Below, in pieces: positions 23,944-33,147 of a stretch of DNA of 64,000 nt. The notes under the pieces were generated by a model. The model was not told the origin of the DNA. It made no database searches and saw only the letters and a program-made list of their open reading frames with translations. The DNA is from DATMNR01 sp963702765. GTDB lineage: Bacteria > Chloroflexota > Ktedonobacteria > Ktedonobacterales > Ktedonobacteraceae. Position 1 is the stretch's first letter, and every line of letters starts with the position of its first letter. The stretch is taken from assembly GCA_963702765.1 (NCBI GenBank), contig CAVPEB010000035.1, positions 38,881 through 102,880 on the forward strand. Reading direction: 5' to 3'. Made by a program: the position numbers and the translations under genes.

Positions 23944-25233
23944 ATGCAGTCCAATGTAACACAGCCACCAATTCAAGCGAGCACTGTTATTCGCAATATC
24001 GGACAACTTGTTACTGTTGCGCTACAACCCATCGCGGGAGCAAGTGGCAGTCTACAGGTCATTTCAAACGCAGCCATTGCAGTCGATGACGGAGTCATTG
24101 TCTGGATTGGCCCTGATGATATTGTAGAACCTATGTTCGATAACATTCGTTGGCCTGAAGATGATGGGATTGCCATTGTAGATGCACAGGGTGTTCTAGT
24201 CACTCCTGGATTTGTTGACTCGCACACCCACCTGGTATTTGCAGGTGATCGGTCAGAAGAATTTCATCTGCGAAGATCAGGAATAAGTTACGGTGAATTG
24301 CTCGCACAGGACCGCGGCATCCTCACTACTGTGAATGCAACACGTGGCGCAGATACTGAAAAACTCACGGAATCCGCACTGGCCAGGTTGCATATTATGA
24401 GCCAATATGGCACAACAACCGTCGAGGCTAAAACAGGCTATGGTCTTGATACGATCACTGAAGAGGCTTGTTTGCGAATTCTTAACAATCTCAATGCATT
24501 GGAAACCAGCCCTACTTATGCATACAAGCGAGTGCGGGTCGTTCCGACATTCCTTGGAGCACATGTAATACCACCAGAATATAGGGAACGACGCAGCGCC
24601 TATGTTGATCTGATCGTTGAAGAGATGTTACCTTCATTTGTTGGGCTGGCACAATTTTGTGATGTATTCTGTGAACGAGAGGCATTCTCTGTAGAAGAGT
24701 GCCGTCGAATTCTTGAGCGCGCAAAAACTTTTGGCTATAAGTTAAAAATTCATGCAGATCAATTAAGTCCTTCAGGAGGAGCAAACCTCGCTGCCGAGTT
24801 GGGCGCAACTTCAGCCGACCACCTGGATTTTGCTAGCGATGCTGACCTAGAAAGACTGCGTGACGCAGGTGTGGTAGCAACATTGTTACCCGGGTGTTCA
24901 TATTCGCTAAGAAGTCCCTATCCATCTGCGCGCCGTTTTATTGATTGCGGCCTACATGTTGCGCTCGCGACAGATTTTAATCCCGGAACCTCCTATTGTG
25001 AAAATATGCAAATGATACTGAACCTTGCAATGTCCTCAATGGACATGTCAATTGAAGAAGCCTTGCAAGCGATCACTATAAACGGAGCGCGTGCCCTGGC
25101 ATTGCACGAAGAAATAGGTAGTATCGAGATTGGTAAACGTTGCGAACTGGCCTTATGGTCAATTCATGATTATCATGAAATTGGTTACCACTTCGGCATC
25201 AATCTGATCCAATCAGTTTTGGTCGTTTCATGA
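23944..25233 (+). CDS. hutI: imidazolonepropionase
   Basis: HutI hydrolyses imidazolonepropionate in histidine degradation. The protein has about 429 residues. The metal-dependent amidohydrolase motifs are present: VDSHTHLVFAGDR, then EAKTGYGLD, HADQLSPSGGANLAAELG (metal and catalytic His), SADHLDFAS, and ATDFNPGTSYCENMQ (catalytic Asp). AGGAGGGAG lies about 12 bases before the ATG at 23944. The open frame extends upstream to 23752, but that part belongs to the end of the IscB element. It is followed by a parS-containing palindrome and, after one unrelated gene, by hutH. Confidence 0.94.
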   Translation: MQSNVTQPPIQASTVIRNIGQLVTVALQPIAGASGSLQVISNAAIAVDDGVIVWIGPDDIVEPMFDNIRWPEDDGIAIVDAQGVLVTPGFVDSHTHLVFAGDRSEEFHLRRSGISYGELLAQDRGILTTVNATRGADTEKLTESALARLHIMSQYGTTTVEAKTGYGLDTITEEACLRILNNLNALETSPTYAYKRVRVVPTFLGAHVIPPEYRERRSAYVDLIVEEMLPSFVGLAQFCDVFCEREAFSVEECRRILERAKTFGYKLKIHADQLSPSGGANLAAELGATSADHLDFASDADLERLRDAGVVATLLPGCSYSLRSPYPSARRFIDCGLHVALATDFNPGTSYCENMQMILNLAMSSMDMSIEEALQAITINGARALALHEEIGSIEIGKRCELALWSIHDYHEIGYHFGINLIQSVLVVS

Positions 25234-25261
25234 TTTCTCTTGAATAGAGAGAAATCCTTTC

Positions 25262-25297
25262 AGATGTAATATGTTTCACGTGAAACATATTACATCT
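25262..25297. promoter_or_regulatory. parS-like site in a 36-bp perfect palindrome (site 1)
   Basis: The 16-mer TGTTTCACGTGAAACA (25272-25287) matches the conserved chromosomal ParB-binding parS consensus. It is centred in a longer perfect inverted repeat, 25262-25297, just downstream of hutI. The extended arms could also form a transcript hairpin. Confidence 0.75.
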
Positions 25298-25334
25298 TCA
25301 AAATGTGAAACATAATTTCCCTGGAACTTTTATT

Positions 25335-26231
25335 ATGCTCCAATCAACTGATAACGAAAATCAGTTCGTCGTCGAAATACTGGCGAATCTTCGCAAGGAG
25401 AAATTTAGTCTTCTGGCATGGATACATTTTCTAGGAAGTTCCTGGAAAAAATCCCGCGCCACAGCAACAGCAAATTCTACGCTGAAATATTCCTGGATAT
25501 ATACGACTATCTTTATTGGCGTGTTCGCACTGTCATTACTCGTTGTCAATCTTATCATCGAGGGTCCAGTTGCGACGCTTCGTTTGATACCTGGTTTCCT
25601 ATTTTTCGTTTGTTGGCAGCAAAGTGATCTCTACTGGCACCTGGGGTTATATCGTCGAGCCAGGACTGAAACACTTCTTCCGGTAATTGGTACCGCCACA
25701 ATCATGACTCTATTGCGCGGGTTAGGAGCATCCTATTTACTGGGAAGATGTATCGGTGGAATTAACACTCCCTCATGGCTATTATTGCTGGTTTTTCTCT
25801 GTGGAATACTAACTGACGTTCTTGATGGTCAACTTGCGCGGCGAACACAGACGCAAACCATATATGGACAAATTGCAGATGGAGAGGCGGATTTTTTCCT
25901 GTACGTTGCAGCTACATGTATTTTGATTCAGGAACATATCCTTCCGCTCTGGTTTGGATTGTTCCTACTTTTGCGCTTCGCAATTCCGTTTTTTGCCGCT
26001 GTGGTTAGTTATTTCTTCTTTACTCATCCAGTCCAATTTGGCTCGACTCTGTGGGGAAAAGCAGCAGGTTTAGCACTATGTTTCTACTTGCTTATATTGC
26101 TTGCACCAGAACAGTTGATGTTGCTTACCACATTCTTAGATCGTCCTATGTTAATTTTAACCCTGTTACTGCTTGCTATCGCGCCGCTTGCACAGATCTC
26201 TAGAAACTTAAAAAACAGAAAATTCAGATAG
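25335..26231 (+). CDS. CDP-alcohol phosphatidyltransferase family membrane protein
   Basis: This integral membrane enzyme has 298 residues and about six hydrophobic helices. The catalytic signature is complete: DGQLARRTQTQTIYGQIAD, then GEAD, matching DG-x2-AR-x8-G-x3-D-x3-D. The family transfers a phosphatidyl or similar group from a CDP-linked donor to an alcohol. The acceptor (glycerol-phosphate, inositol or other) cannot be read from the motif. I chose the ATG at 25335; the upstream GTG at 25305 is only 7 bases after the palindrome. The N-terminal 60 residues before the first helix are longer than usual. It lies between hutI and hutH without obvious pathway connection. Confidence 0.85.
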   Translation: MLQSTDNENQFVVEILANLRKEKFSLLAWIHFLGSSWKKSRATATANSTLKYSWIYTTIFIGVFALSLLVVNLIIEGPVATLRLIPGFLFFVCWQQSDLYWHLGLYRRARTETLLPVIGTATIMTLLRGLGASYLLGRCIGGINTPSWLLLLVFLCGILTDVLDGQLARRTQTQTIYGQIADGEADFFLYVAATCILIQEHILPLWFGLFLLLRFAIPFFAAVVSYFFFTHPVQFGSTLWGKAAGLALCFYLLILLAPEQLMLLTTFLDRPMLILTLLLLAIAPLAQISRNLKNRKFR

Positions 26232-26241
26232 TTATAGCACA

Positions 26242-26271
26242 TTTACGCTGCAGTTGCTTTTCTGCTACAAT
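26242..26271 (+). promoter_or_regulatory. candidate hutH promoter
   Basis: TTTACG (26242-26247) and TACAAT (26266-26271) are separated by 18 bp, 45 bp before the hutH ATG. The -10 is close to consensus and the -35 is weak. Confidence 0.45.
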
Positions 26272-26315
26272 GTGCTACACAAGAGGCACCGAAGCCACGA
26301 AAGGATAAGACTTCT

Positions 26316-27861
26316 ATGACGAAGACAGAAATTACTCATGAACTTCCCGGAAATGTAATGATAGATGGGCAGGCTTTAACACGTATCCAGGCACTTGCAG
26401 TTGCACGGCATCATGCAACAGTAAGCCTGGGTATTGAAATCAATAGCACGTATTCAAGCCGCTCGAGCGGTGATTGACACTCTGGCCGCTCAGGATGAAA
26501 AGGTGTATGGAGTAACAACCGGTTTTGGACATCTGAGCAGAGTTCGTATTCCACACGATCAATTGCAAGATTTGCAGCATAATTTGTTGCGCAGTCATGC
26601 AGCTGGAGTTGGTGAGCCATTAAGCGAAGAAGTTACGCGTGCAATGATGCTATTGCTCGCTGCAAGTCTGGCACGAGGCAATTCTGGCGTACGCATTGAA
26701 GTGGTGCAATTATTGATAGATATGCTAAATGCCAGGATTTATCCAATCATACCTTCGCGAGGATCGGTAGGATCAAGTGGCGATTTAGCTCCACTTGCTC
26801 ATTTAGGCCTGGTATTGATCGGCGAAGGTGAAGTCTTACTTGATGGAAAACACTTGACTGGCAAAGAAGCTTTGCAAAGGGTAGGGCTAGTGCCCCTTCG
26901 TTTACAGGCAAAGGAGGGATTAGCGCTCATTAATGGAACGCATCTGATGGAGGCTATAGCAATTCTGGCAATTTCCGCTGCTCAGGTACTCCTGCGAGCA
27001 GCAGAAGTTGCCTGCGCTATGAGTATCGAGGGATTAATGGGTAGTCATGTCCCTCTAGATGCTCGCATTCACAAGCGTCGAGGTCAATATGGACAACAAC
27101 TGAGTGCAGCACGATTACGATCTCTTGTGAACAAAAGTGAAATTAACACCAGTCACGAAGACTGTCCCAGAGTGCAGGATCCATACACGATGCGCTGCGC
27201 TCCTCAGGTCTTTGGTGCTGTTCGCGATGCCTTAGATTATTGCACTAGCATTTTCGAACGCGAATTGGATGCAGTCACTGATAATCCGCTCGTTTTTCCT
27301 GAAGACGGTGATGTACTCAGTGGTGGAAATTTTCATGGACAACCACTCGCATTAGCTTTAGATGTAATGGCTATTGCGCTTGCCCAGGTGGCCAGTTTCT
27401 CAGAAAGGCGCATTTTCAATTTGATGGGTCCTCATGATTGGGACGAAGCAGGTGCTCCACTTTTTCTGGCACCAAATCCAGGATTGAATTCTGGTTTTAT
27501 GATTACTCAATATGTAGCTGCAGCGTTGGTTAACGAAATAAAATTGTTGGCCCATCCAGCCAGTATTGATTCTATTCCAACCTCTGCTGGTATGGAAGAT
27601 TTCAATAGCATGGGCGCAACAAGCGCTCATAAAGTCTTGAACATTCTTGATCTAGCGCATCAAATCATTGCCATTGAATTCATGTGCGCCGCCCAAATGT
27701 TGGAATTTCGCAAACCCTTAAAACCTGGTGTGGGTGTACATAAAGCATTTGAAATCGTTCGTTCCTATGTAACGAAACTTGAATTTGATCGTGTACTTGC
27801 GCCTGATATTGCAAATCTCTCCAGGGCTGTAAAAAATGAGGCATTTGAAGATTTAGATTAA
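26316..27861 (+). pseudogene. hutH: histidine ammonia-lyase, frameshifted near the N-terminus
   Basis: Starting at ATG 26316 (AAAGGA upstream), the frame reads MTKTEITHELPGNVMIDGQA and VARHHATVSLGIE, then leaves the HutH pattern and stops at TGA. From 26440 a second frame continues exactly where it should (SIARIQAARAVIDTLAA, VYGVTTGFG) to the C-terminus at 27861. Removing one A from the AAA at 26437-26439 joins them into about 514 residues, the normal size. The prosthetic-group triad, normally Ala-Ser-Gly in GSVGASGDLAP, reads Ser-Ser-Gly here. The gene is either inactivated or the extra A is a sequencing error. The large downstream frame alone lacks the first 40 residues. Confidence 0.88.
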
Positions 27862-27865
27862 AATA

Positions 27866-27929
27866 GAAAGCATTGAAAATTATCACGAATGTTTCACGTG
27901 AAACATTCGTGATAATTTTCAATGCTTTC
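27866..27929. promoter_or_regulatory. parS-like site in a 64-bp perfect palindrome (site 2)
   Basis: The parS 16-mer (27890-27905) is the centre of a 64-bp perfect inverted repeat that begins 4 bp after the hutH stop. The long arms (32 bp each, no mismatch) would also form a very stable RNA hairpin that could end hutH transcription. Confidence 0.78.
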
Positions 27930-27958
27930 CAATCAGAATTCCCGGTGCTCACTTCAAC

Positions 27959-27988
27959 TTGTCGTTTTCCTCCAAATTGTGCTACACT
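27959..27988 (+). promoter_or_regulatory. candidate promoter of the aminotransferase gene
   Basis: TTGTCG (27959-27964), 18 bp spacer, then TACACT (27983-27988) with a TG one base upstream of the -10, 81 bp before the start codon. Confidence 0.45.
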
Positions 27989-28069
27989 TCACTCAGCTAG
28001 TCGATGATGACTATACATCTTCCTCTTAAATAATGCACAAAGAAGAGCGCATTCGAAGGGGGTACCAGC

Positions 28070-29533
28070 TTGATAATCCATAAAACACCTGTAGACACCA
28101 CCAACTCCTCGGTTTATTCATCCCCTACACTACAAGAACAACACAATTTAGTTAGAAAACTTCGTAGTGAGTTACTTCAGCGATCTCGCTCTAGTATACA
28201 GCAAAACCCGAGTCCAATTCGAGTGATGGCTCGAATGGTGGCTGAATTGGAAAAGCAATGCCGCGAACTTCATATCGCTGAAGAAGTGCTTCAAACTGAA
28301 ATAGTCAACCGCACGATTGGCGATATCGACTTGCGTAAGATTACTGAGTGTGAAGGCAAACCAGGTGGACTTGGGGATTATAGACTTCTTGCGGATGAGT
28401 TGGGTGTTGCGCTACCTAATGAACAAATGCATGGTTACGTGGCCAGTGGCGAAACCTATATGTGGTTGCGTGATCAAATGCAGCAATGCGAAAGAGAGCT
28501 ACTTCAACAAGGCATAGACTTGCGAATTTATGATCTTCATGGTGTTGGTAATCCTATATTACGCTCCTGGCTCACCAGGGAAATGCAAAAATTAGGTCTC
28601 TTCGTCCCGGTTGAACAGCTGTATCTTGCGTTAGGAGCTATGGATAGCATCGATAAAGTTTTTCGTGGACTCTGTCAAATGTATCGAGAACAGTACCATA
28701 CAATGAGCGGTGTCCTCTTTCCTGAACCTGGCTTCAATGTTCCAGAGTGGCAAGCAAGAACACTAGGTTATCAGTTGCATCAATTTCGCACCCGGGCTGA
28801 AGATAATTTCAAACTCACGGCAATCCAACTCGATGAAATATTACAACAGGCTCCTGATATTCGTATTATTTATCTTACTGTTACAAACAATCCCACTGCT
28901 TTTGCTTATACAGCAGGCGAGCTTACCAAACTCTTTGACGTATTACGAAAATACTGGGAAGCTGGCCGAGAAATCCACATTATTGCTGATCTGGCCTATA
29001 TCGGCACTACAACACCCGAAGAGGATCAGGTACGCATAGAGGCTTTTGCCGTCAATGATGTATTCTTGCATACGATTTTTGTCAGCACCTTCTCAAAATC
29101 ACATACCCTCACAGGTGAACGCTTCGGTTGGGTAACGATCGGCGATTCTAAAATTGCTACTGCCCTCATGCCAAGCTGGTCTAACACAATGGCTTCGCTG
29201 CCTGCTGAATGGCAGTTCCGCTTCATGGCCTATGTCCGCCTGATACAATCGCGTCCCTGGTTGGTGGAAAAACTGCGAGCGTTTTATAGGATGCGGCGTC
29301 ATAGGCTCGTCGCACAACTCCACAAATTTGATAATGAACAACATTTGTTCGTGAAAATTCATATAGGTGATGATGCAACCGTGTATAACTGGAGCCAAAT
29401 TATGCCTGGAGAAGATGCTTTTTCGCTCTTTGAGAAAACTGGCATTGCCGGTGTTCCAGGTTCTGGTTTTGGCTATACAAATGATTACATCCGCTTTTCA
29501 ATTGGAGTCATTCCTGTTCCCGCAATCGAGTGA
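28070..29533 (+). CDS. class I/II PLP-dependent aminotransferase-like protein
   Basis: This 487-residue fold-type I PLP enzyme is related to class I/II aminotransferases. Visible features are the substrate-binding region YDLHGVGNPILRSWL, the PLP-contact region IIYLTVTNNPTAF (the usual N-P pair) and ADLAYIG (Asp-x-x-Tyr). The Schiff-base lysine is in STFSKSHTLTGERFGW. A 90-residue charged, helical N-terminal extension precedes the catalytic domain. The start is TTG 28070, with AAGGGGG 8 bases upstream and no better ATG. It follows hutH, but its own candidate promoter suggests a separate unit. The substrate is unknown. Histidine-related transamination is possible but unproven. Confidence 0.8.
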   Translation: MIIHKTPVDTTNSSVYSSPTLQEQHNLVRKLRSELLQRSRSSIQQNPSPIRVMARMVAELEKQCRELHIAEEVLQTEIVNRTIGDIDLRKITECEGKPGGLGDYRLLADELGVALPNEQMHGYVASGETYMWLRDQMQQCERELLQQGIDLRIYDLHGVGNPILRSWLTREMQKLGLFVPVEQLYLALGAMDSIDKVFRGLCQMYREQYHTMSGVLFPEPGFNVPEWQARTLGYQLHQFRTRAEDNFKLTAIQLDEILQQAPDIRIIYLTVTNNPTAFAYTAGELTKLFDVLRKYWEAGREIHIIADLAYIGTTTPEEDQVRIEAFAVNDVFLHTIFVSTFSKSHTLTGERFGWVTIGDSKIATALMPSWSNTMASLPAEWQFRFMAYVRLIQSRPWLVEKLRAFYRMRRHRLVAQLHKFDNEQHLFVKIHIGDDATVYNWSQIMPGEDAFSLFEKTGIAGVPGSGFGYTNDYIRFSIGVIPVPAIE

Positions 29534-29536
29534 GAT

Positions 29537-29574
29537 TTCCAAATCACATATGCATCACAAGATCACATTTGGAA
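29537..29574 (+). terminator. weak hairpin after the aminotransferase gene
   Basis: TTCCAAAT (29537-29544) pairs with ATTTGGAA (29567-29574) across a 22-base loop. There is no T-run, so termination is uncertain. Confidence 0.3.
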
Positions 29575-29670
29575 TGTTGATTGAGACTTAAATGTGATAA
29601 GCAGCCTTGATGAGACAGGCTTCTTAATGATACTCTTTTAGTGGAGGAAAGAAGCTGGATACTTCTTAAC

Positions 29671-29698
29671 ACGTAATGTTTCACGTGAAACATTACGT
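29671..29698. promoter_or_regulatory. parS-like site in a 28-bp perfect palindrome (site 3)
   Basis: The same 16-mer as sites 1 and 2 (29677-29692) is centred in a 28-bp perfect inverted repeat, 79 bp before the gap start codon. The three sites lie 2.6 and 1.8 kb apart. Confidence 0.75.
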
Positions 29699-29776
29699 CG
29701 TTTCACCACTTATGCGCTATCCAACTTAAGTGCAGACTGATAGTTTGTAATTACATCAAAGGAGAACACCTGCGTT

Positions 29777-30790
29777 ATGACTACACGTATAGGCATTAAT
29801 GGCTTCGGAAGGATCGGACGTCAATCTTTAAAGGCAATGTTGGAGCGATACCCGCGCGATCTCGAAGTAGTTGCTGTAAACGATTTGACCGATACTAAAA
29901 CGAATGCTCACCTATTAAAATATGATTCCACCTACGGACGCTTTCCCGGGGAAGTTGAAGCAACGGCTGATTCACTCATAGTAAACGGCCATATAGTCAA
30001 AGTGCTTTCACAGCGTGACCCGGCACAGATACCCTGGGGCGATCTAGGTATTGAGATCGTTTTAGAGTCCACAGGTCTATTTACCGACGCAACGAAAGCG
30101 GCAGCACATTTGCAGGGTGGGGCAAAAAAGGTCATCATTTCTGCTCCAGCTAAGGGTGAAGATATCACGATGGTGCTTGGAGTCAATGAAGACATGTATG
30201 ACCCCGCCAGGCATAACATCATTTCGAATGCTTCCTGTACAACGAACTGTCTCGCACCTGCAGCGAAGGTCATCAATGATGCTTTTGGTATTGAAAAAGG
30301 ATTAATGAACACCATCCACTCATATACCAATGATCAGCGCATTCTTGATCAGGTACATAAGGATTTACGCCGCGCCCGTACAGCTGGTGTGAATATTATT
30401 CCTACTTCTACAGGAGCTGCTCGCGCGCTTGCCCTGGTTATTCCCGAACTCAAGGGACGCTTTGATGGCATGTCGCTGCGCGTGCCAACCGTGACCGTTT
30501 CTGTAGTTGATTTTGTAGCAACTTTGCGCAAAGAGACTACTAAAGAAGCCGTTAATGACGCATTCAAACAAGCAGCAGCAGGTCCTCTCAAAGGCATTCT
30601 CGAATTTAGTGACGAGCCTCTTGTGTCCATGGATTATCGTGGGGATCCTCATTCTTCGATTATTGACGGACTCTCGACGATGGTAGAAGGCGGTAACCTG
30701 GTCAAAGTCCTGGCATGGTACGATAATGAGTGGGGATATTCCTGCCGCATTGCTGATCTCACCAATTTTATCGCTCAAAAAGGCTGGTAA
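29777..30790 (+). CDS. gap: glyceraldehyde-3-phosphate dehydrogenase, type I
   Basis: This glycolytic/gluconeogenic enzyme has 337 residues. The NAD-binding start is INGFGRIGRQSLKAML. The catalytic cysteine is in SNASCTTNCLAP, followed by HSYTNDQ, and the C-terminal WYDNEWGYSCRIADL is diagnostic. AAAGGAG lies 11 bases upstream of the ATG. It is the first gene of a gap-pgk-tpiA cluster on the plus strand. A terminator-like hairpin after its stop may make gap expression higher than that of pgk and tpiA. Confidence 0.97.
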   Translation: MTTRIGINGFGRIGRQSLKAMLERYPRDLEVVAVNDLTDTKTNAHLLKYDSTYGRFPGEVEATADSLIVNGHIVKVLSQRDPAQIPWGDLGIEIVLESTGLFTDATKAAAHLQGGAKKVIISAPAKGEDITMVLGVNEDMYDPARHNIISNASCTTNCLAPAAKVINDAFGIEKGLMNTIHSYTNDQRILDQVHKDLRRARTAGVNIIPTSTGAARALALVIPELKGRFDGMSLRVPTVTVSVVDFVATLRKETTKEAVNDAFKQAAAGPLKGILEFSDEPLVSMDYRGDPHSSIIDGLSTMVEGGNLVKVLAWYDNEWGYSCRIADLTNFIAQKGW

Positions 30791-30796
30791 GAGTTA

Positions 30797-30825
30797 GGGA
30801 TCATCACTTTGGATGATCCCTTTTT
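30797..30825 (+). terminator. intrinsic terminator/attenuator between gap and pgk
   Basis: GGGATCATC (30797-30805) pairs perfectly with GATGATCCC (30812-30820) and is followed by TTTTT. It sits 7 bp after the gap stop and 18 bp before pgk. It probably ends part of the transcripts and lets the rest read into pgk. Confidence 0.8.
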
Positions 30826-30842
30826 CATTTGGGATAAAGATT

Positions 30843-32036
30843 ATGAACAAGAAAACTATCCGCGACATTGACCTCGCTGGAAAGCGAGTTTTGGTGCGTG
30901 TCGATTTCAACGTACCACTAGACTCTCAACAGCATATTACCGATGACACACGTATTAGAGCTGCTCTTCCAACCATTCGTTATATCCTTGATCAAGGTGC
31001 ATCTGTCATATTGATGTCTCACCTTGGTAGACCAGATGGAAAAGTTGTCGAAAAATTGAGCCTGGCACCGGTAGCACAACACTTGAGTGAGCTACTAGGC
31101 AGGGATGTAGAAATAGCGAAAGACTGTATTGGCCCAGAAGTTGAAGCTCAAGCAAAATCACTGCAACCAGGTCATGTGTTGCTTCTTGAGAATCTGCGTT
31201 TCCATAAAGAGGAGGAGAAAAATAATCCAGACTTTGCCAGGCAACTCGCAATGCTGGGTGAAGTCTATGTCAACGACGCTTTTGGTACAGCACACCGCGC
31301 GCATGCATCAACAGAGGGTGTAACGCAATATTTGCCAGGTGTTGCTGGCTTCCTGATGGAAAAAGAAATCAATTTCCTCGGGTCAGCGCTCGAGGATCCA
31401 AAGAGACCTTTCGTAGCGATTATCGGAGGAGCAAAGGTTTCTGATAAAATTGCCGTATTGGAGCGCCTCATAAACATGGTCGACACCTTATTGATTGGTG
31501 GAGGTATGGCAAACACGTTTTTCAAAGCAGAAGGGTATGAAATTGGCGATTCTCTCTTTGAAGAGAGCAAAGTAGATGTAGCTAGAGACTTGATCGCGAA
31601 GGCTCGTCAAAAAGATTTAATGTTTCTACTCCCAAGCGATGTAGTAATAGCAGATCGTTTCGCTGCTGATGCAAATTTCAAGGTTGTTGCTGCGAATGAA
31701 GTACGAGAAGGCTGGCGCATTTTAGATATTGGTCCAAAGGCTGTCGAAGCTTTCCAAAAAGCTTTGTCCAATGCACAGACTATTGTCTGGAACGGAACTC
31801 TTGGTGTGGCTGAGATGCCCGCATTCGCAAAAGGTACCGAAGCCATAATTGAGATACTTGCCAACCGCACTCGGGCTGGAGCGACTACAATCATCGGTGG
31901 AGGAGATTCAGCAGCAGCTGTTGATCAAGCAGGCGCAGCTGAAAAGATGACGCACGTATCGACCGGAGGAGGAGCTTCACTTGAATTTCTCGAGGGACGC
32001 TTACTTCCTGGTGTTGCAGCTCTACAGGATAAATAA
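30843..32036 (+). CDS. pgk: phosphoglycerate kinase
   Basis: The 397-residue Pgk interconverts 1,3-bisphosphoglycerate and 3-phosphoglycerate with ATP formation. VLVRVDFNVPL near the N-terminus, SHLGRPDG, LLENLRFHKEEE, VNDAFGTAHRAHAST and the C-terminal GGGDSAAAV and STGGGASLEFLEG are all typical. The ATG at 30843 gives the canonical beginning (MNKKTIRDIDLAGKRVLVR). An in-frame earlier start at 30813 falls inside the terminator hairpin region and is unlikely. tpiA starts 3 bp after its stop. Confidence 0.97.
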   Translation: MNKKTIRDIDLAGKRVLVRVDFNVPLDSQQHITDDTRIRAALPTIRYILDQGASVILMSHLGRPDGKVVEKLSLAPVAQHLSELLGRDVEIAKDCIGPEVEAQAKSLQPGHVLLLENLRFHKEEEKNNPDFARQLAMLGEVYVNDAFGTAHRAHASTEGVTQYLPGVAGFLMEKEINFLGSALEDPKRPFVAIIGGAKVSDKIAVLERLINMVDTLLIGGGMANTFFKAEGYEIGDSLFEESKVDVARDLIAKARQKDLMFLLPSDVVIADRFAADANFKVVAANEVREGWRILDIGPKAVEAFQKALSNAQTIVWNGTLGVAEMPAFAKGTEAIIEILANRTRAGATTIIGGGDSAAAVDQAGAAEKMTHVSTGGGASLEFLEGRLLPGVAALQDK

Positions 32037-32039
32037 ACC

Positions 32040-32831
32040 ATGACTACGTCAAATCGTACCGCAATAATTGCGGGGAATTGGAAAATGAATTATGGTCCCA
32101 TCCAGGCCGCTGACTTTACATTGGAGATTGTGCCTGAACTGGGGGAATTAACGCATCAGTACCGCAATATACTTGCCATTCTTTGTCCACCTGCAATTTC
32201 ATTGGCTGCTGTGCGAGAAGTAATGGATGCCCATCCTTTTCCTCGTCTTGAGCTAGGCGCCCAGAATATGTACTTTGAAGAAAAGGGAGCATATACGGGC
32301 GAGATTTCGCCAGCTATGGTGCAAGAACTCTGCTCAACAGTGATTCTTGGTCATTCTGAGCGGCGTACTTACTTTGGTGAAACCGATGAGATGGTCAATA
32401 AGAAAGCCATGGCTGCTCTTGATCATAGTCTGAGACCAATTGTCTGCATTGGCGAAAACCTCGAGCAATACGAAGCAGGCAAGACTGAGGATATAATTCG
32501 CTCACAGGTAAAACTGAGCCTGGAAAACTTTCCGTCGCATGGCGTTCAAGAGGTTGTGATTGCCTATGAACCCATCTGGGCAATCGGCACAGGGAAAGCA
32601 GCAACAGCCGATGGAGCTGGAAAGGTAGTTCATCTTATACGTCAACTGTATGGTGAGATGTATGGCGAAGAAGCAGCCATGACTCTACGCATTCTCTATG
32701 GTGGCAGTGTCACCTCAGCCAATATCAGCGAATTCATGGCTCACTCTGACATCGATGGAGCACTTGTAGGCGGGGCTAGCCTCAAGCATGATTTTGTTGA
32801 TATTGTGCGAAAGACAACGGAAACTATTTAG
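32040..32831 (+). CDS. tpiA: triosephosphate isomerase
   Basis: The 263-residue TIM-barrel enzyme shows AGNWKMN (substrate-binding Asn and Lys), VILGHSERR (catalytic His), AYEPIWAIGTGKAA (catalytic Glu and loop 6) and the phosphate-binding ILYGGSVTSANI and DGALVGGASL. Its start lies 3 bp after pgk, so the two are coupled. The gap-pgk-tpiA order is common in bacteria and supports central carbon metabolism. Two strong hairpins follow the stop. Confidence 0.97.
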   Translation: MTTSNRTAIIAGNWKMNYGPIQAADFTLEIVPELGELTHQYRNILAILCPPAISLAAVREVMDAHPFPRLELGAQNMYFEEKGAYTGEISPAMVQELCSTVILGHSERRTYFGETDEMVNKKAMAALDHSLRPIVCIGENLEQYEAGKTEDIIRSQVKLSLENFPSHGVQEVVIAYEPIWAIGTGKAATADGAGKVVHLIRQLYGEMYGEEAAMTLRILYGGSVTSANISEFMAHSDIDGALVGGASLKHDFVDIVRKTTETI

Positions 32832-32840
32832 CAGTATCTA

Positions 32841-32921
32841 TGTTACATTTACCATGTAACAATATTAATGCAGCACTCATAATGTCATATATCTGATATT
32901 ATGAGTGCTGCATTAATATTG
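32841..32921 (+). terminator. two hairpins after tpiA, the second with 24-bp perfect arms
   Basis: First, TGTTACAT/ATGTAACA forms an 8-bp stem (32841-32861). Next, a 24-bp perfect inverted repeat (32860-32883 with 32898-32921) encloses a 14-base loop. There is no T-run after it. It ends the gap-pgk-tpiA unit and resembles in style the parS-containing palindromes, but has no parS core. Confidence 0.6.
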
Positions 32922-33147
32922 TCATTCGCACAAAGGTCTAGCTCAAATCCAAAGATAGCTGGTATTAATTCTTATGCAGAGAAACTCCTTACATGTATAA
33001 CAAATACGGGTAAAATCGCTAGACTCCTTAAAGGCTCTTCCACACGTCTGATGCTGCTCTCTTGCGATCAGCATTCATAGTCATGATAAGCTTGATTGCC
33101 CCAAATACTGCTTTATCCCAAAAGAACAAGATTGGAGAAATTTTCTT

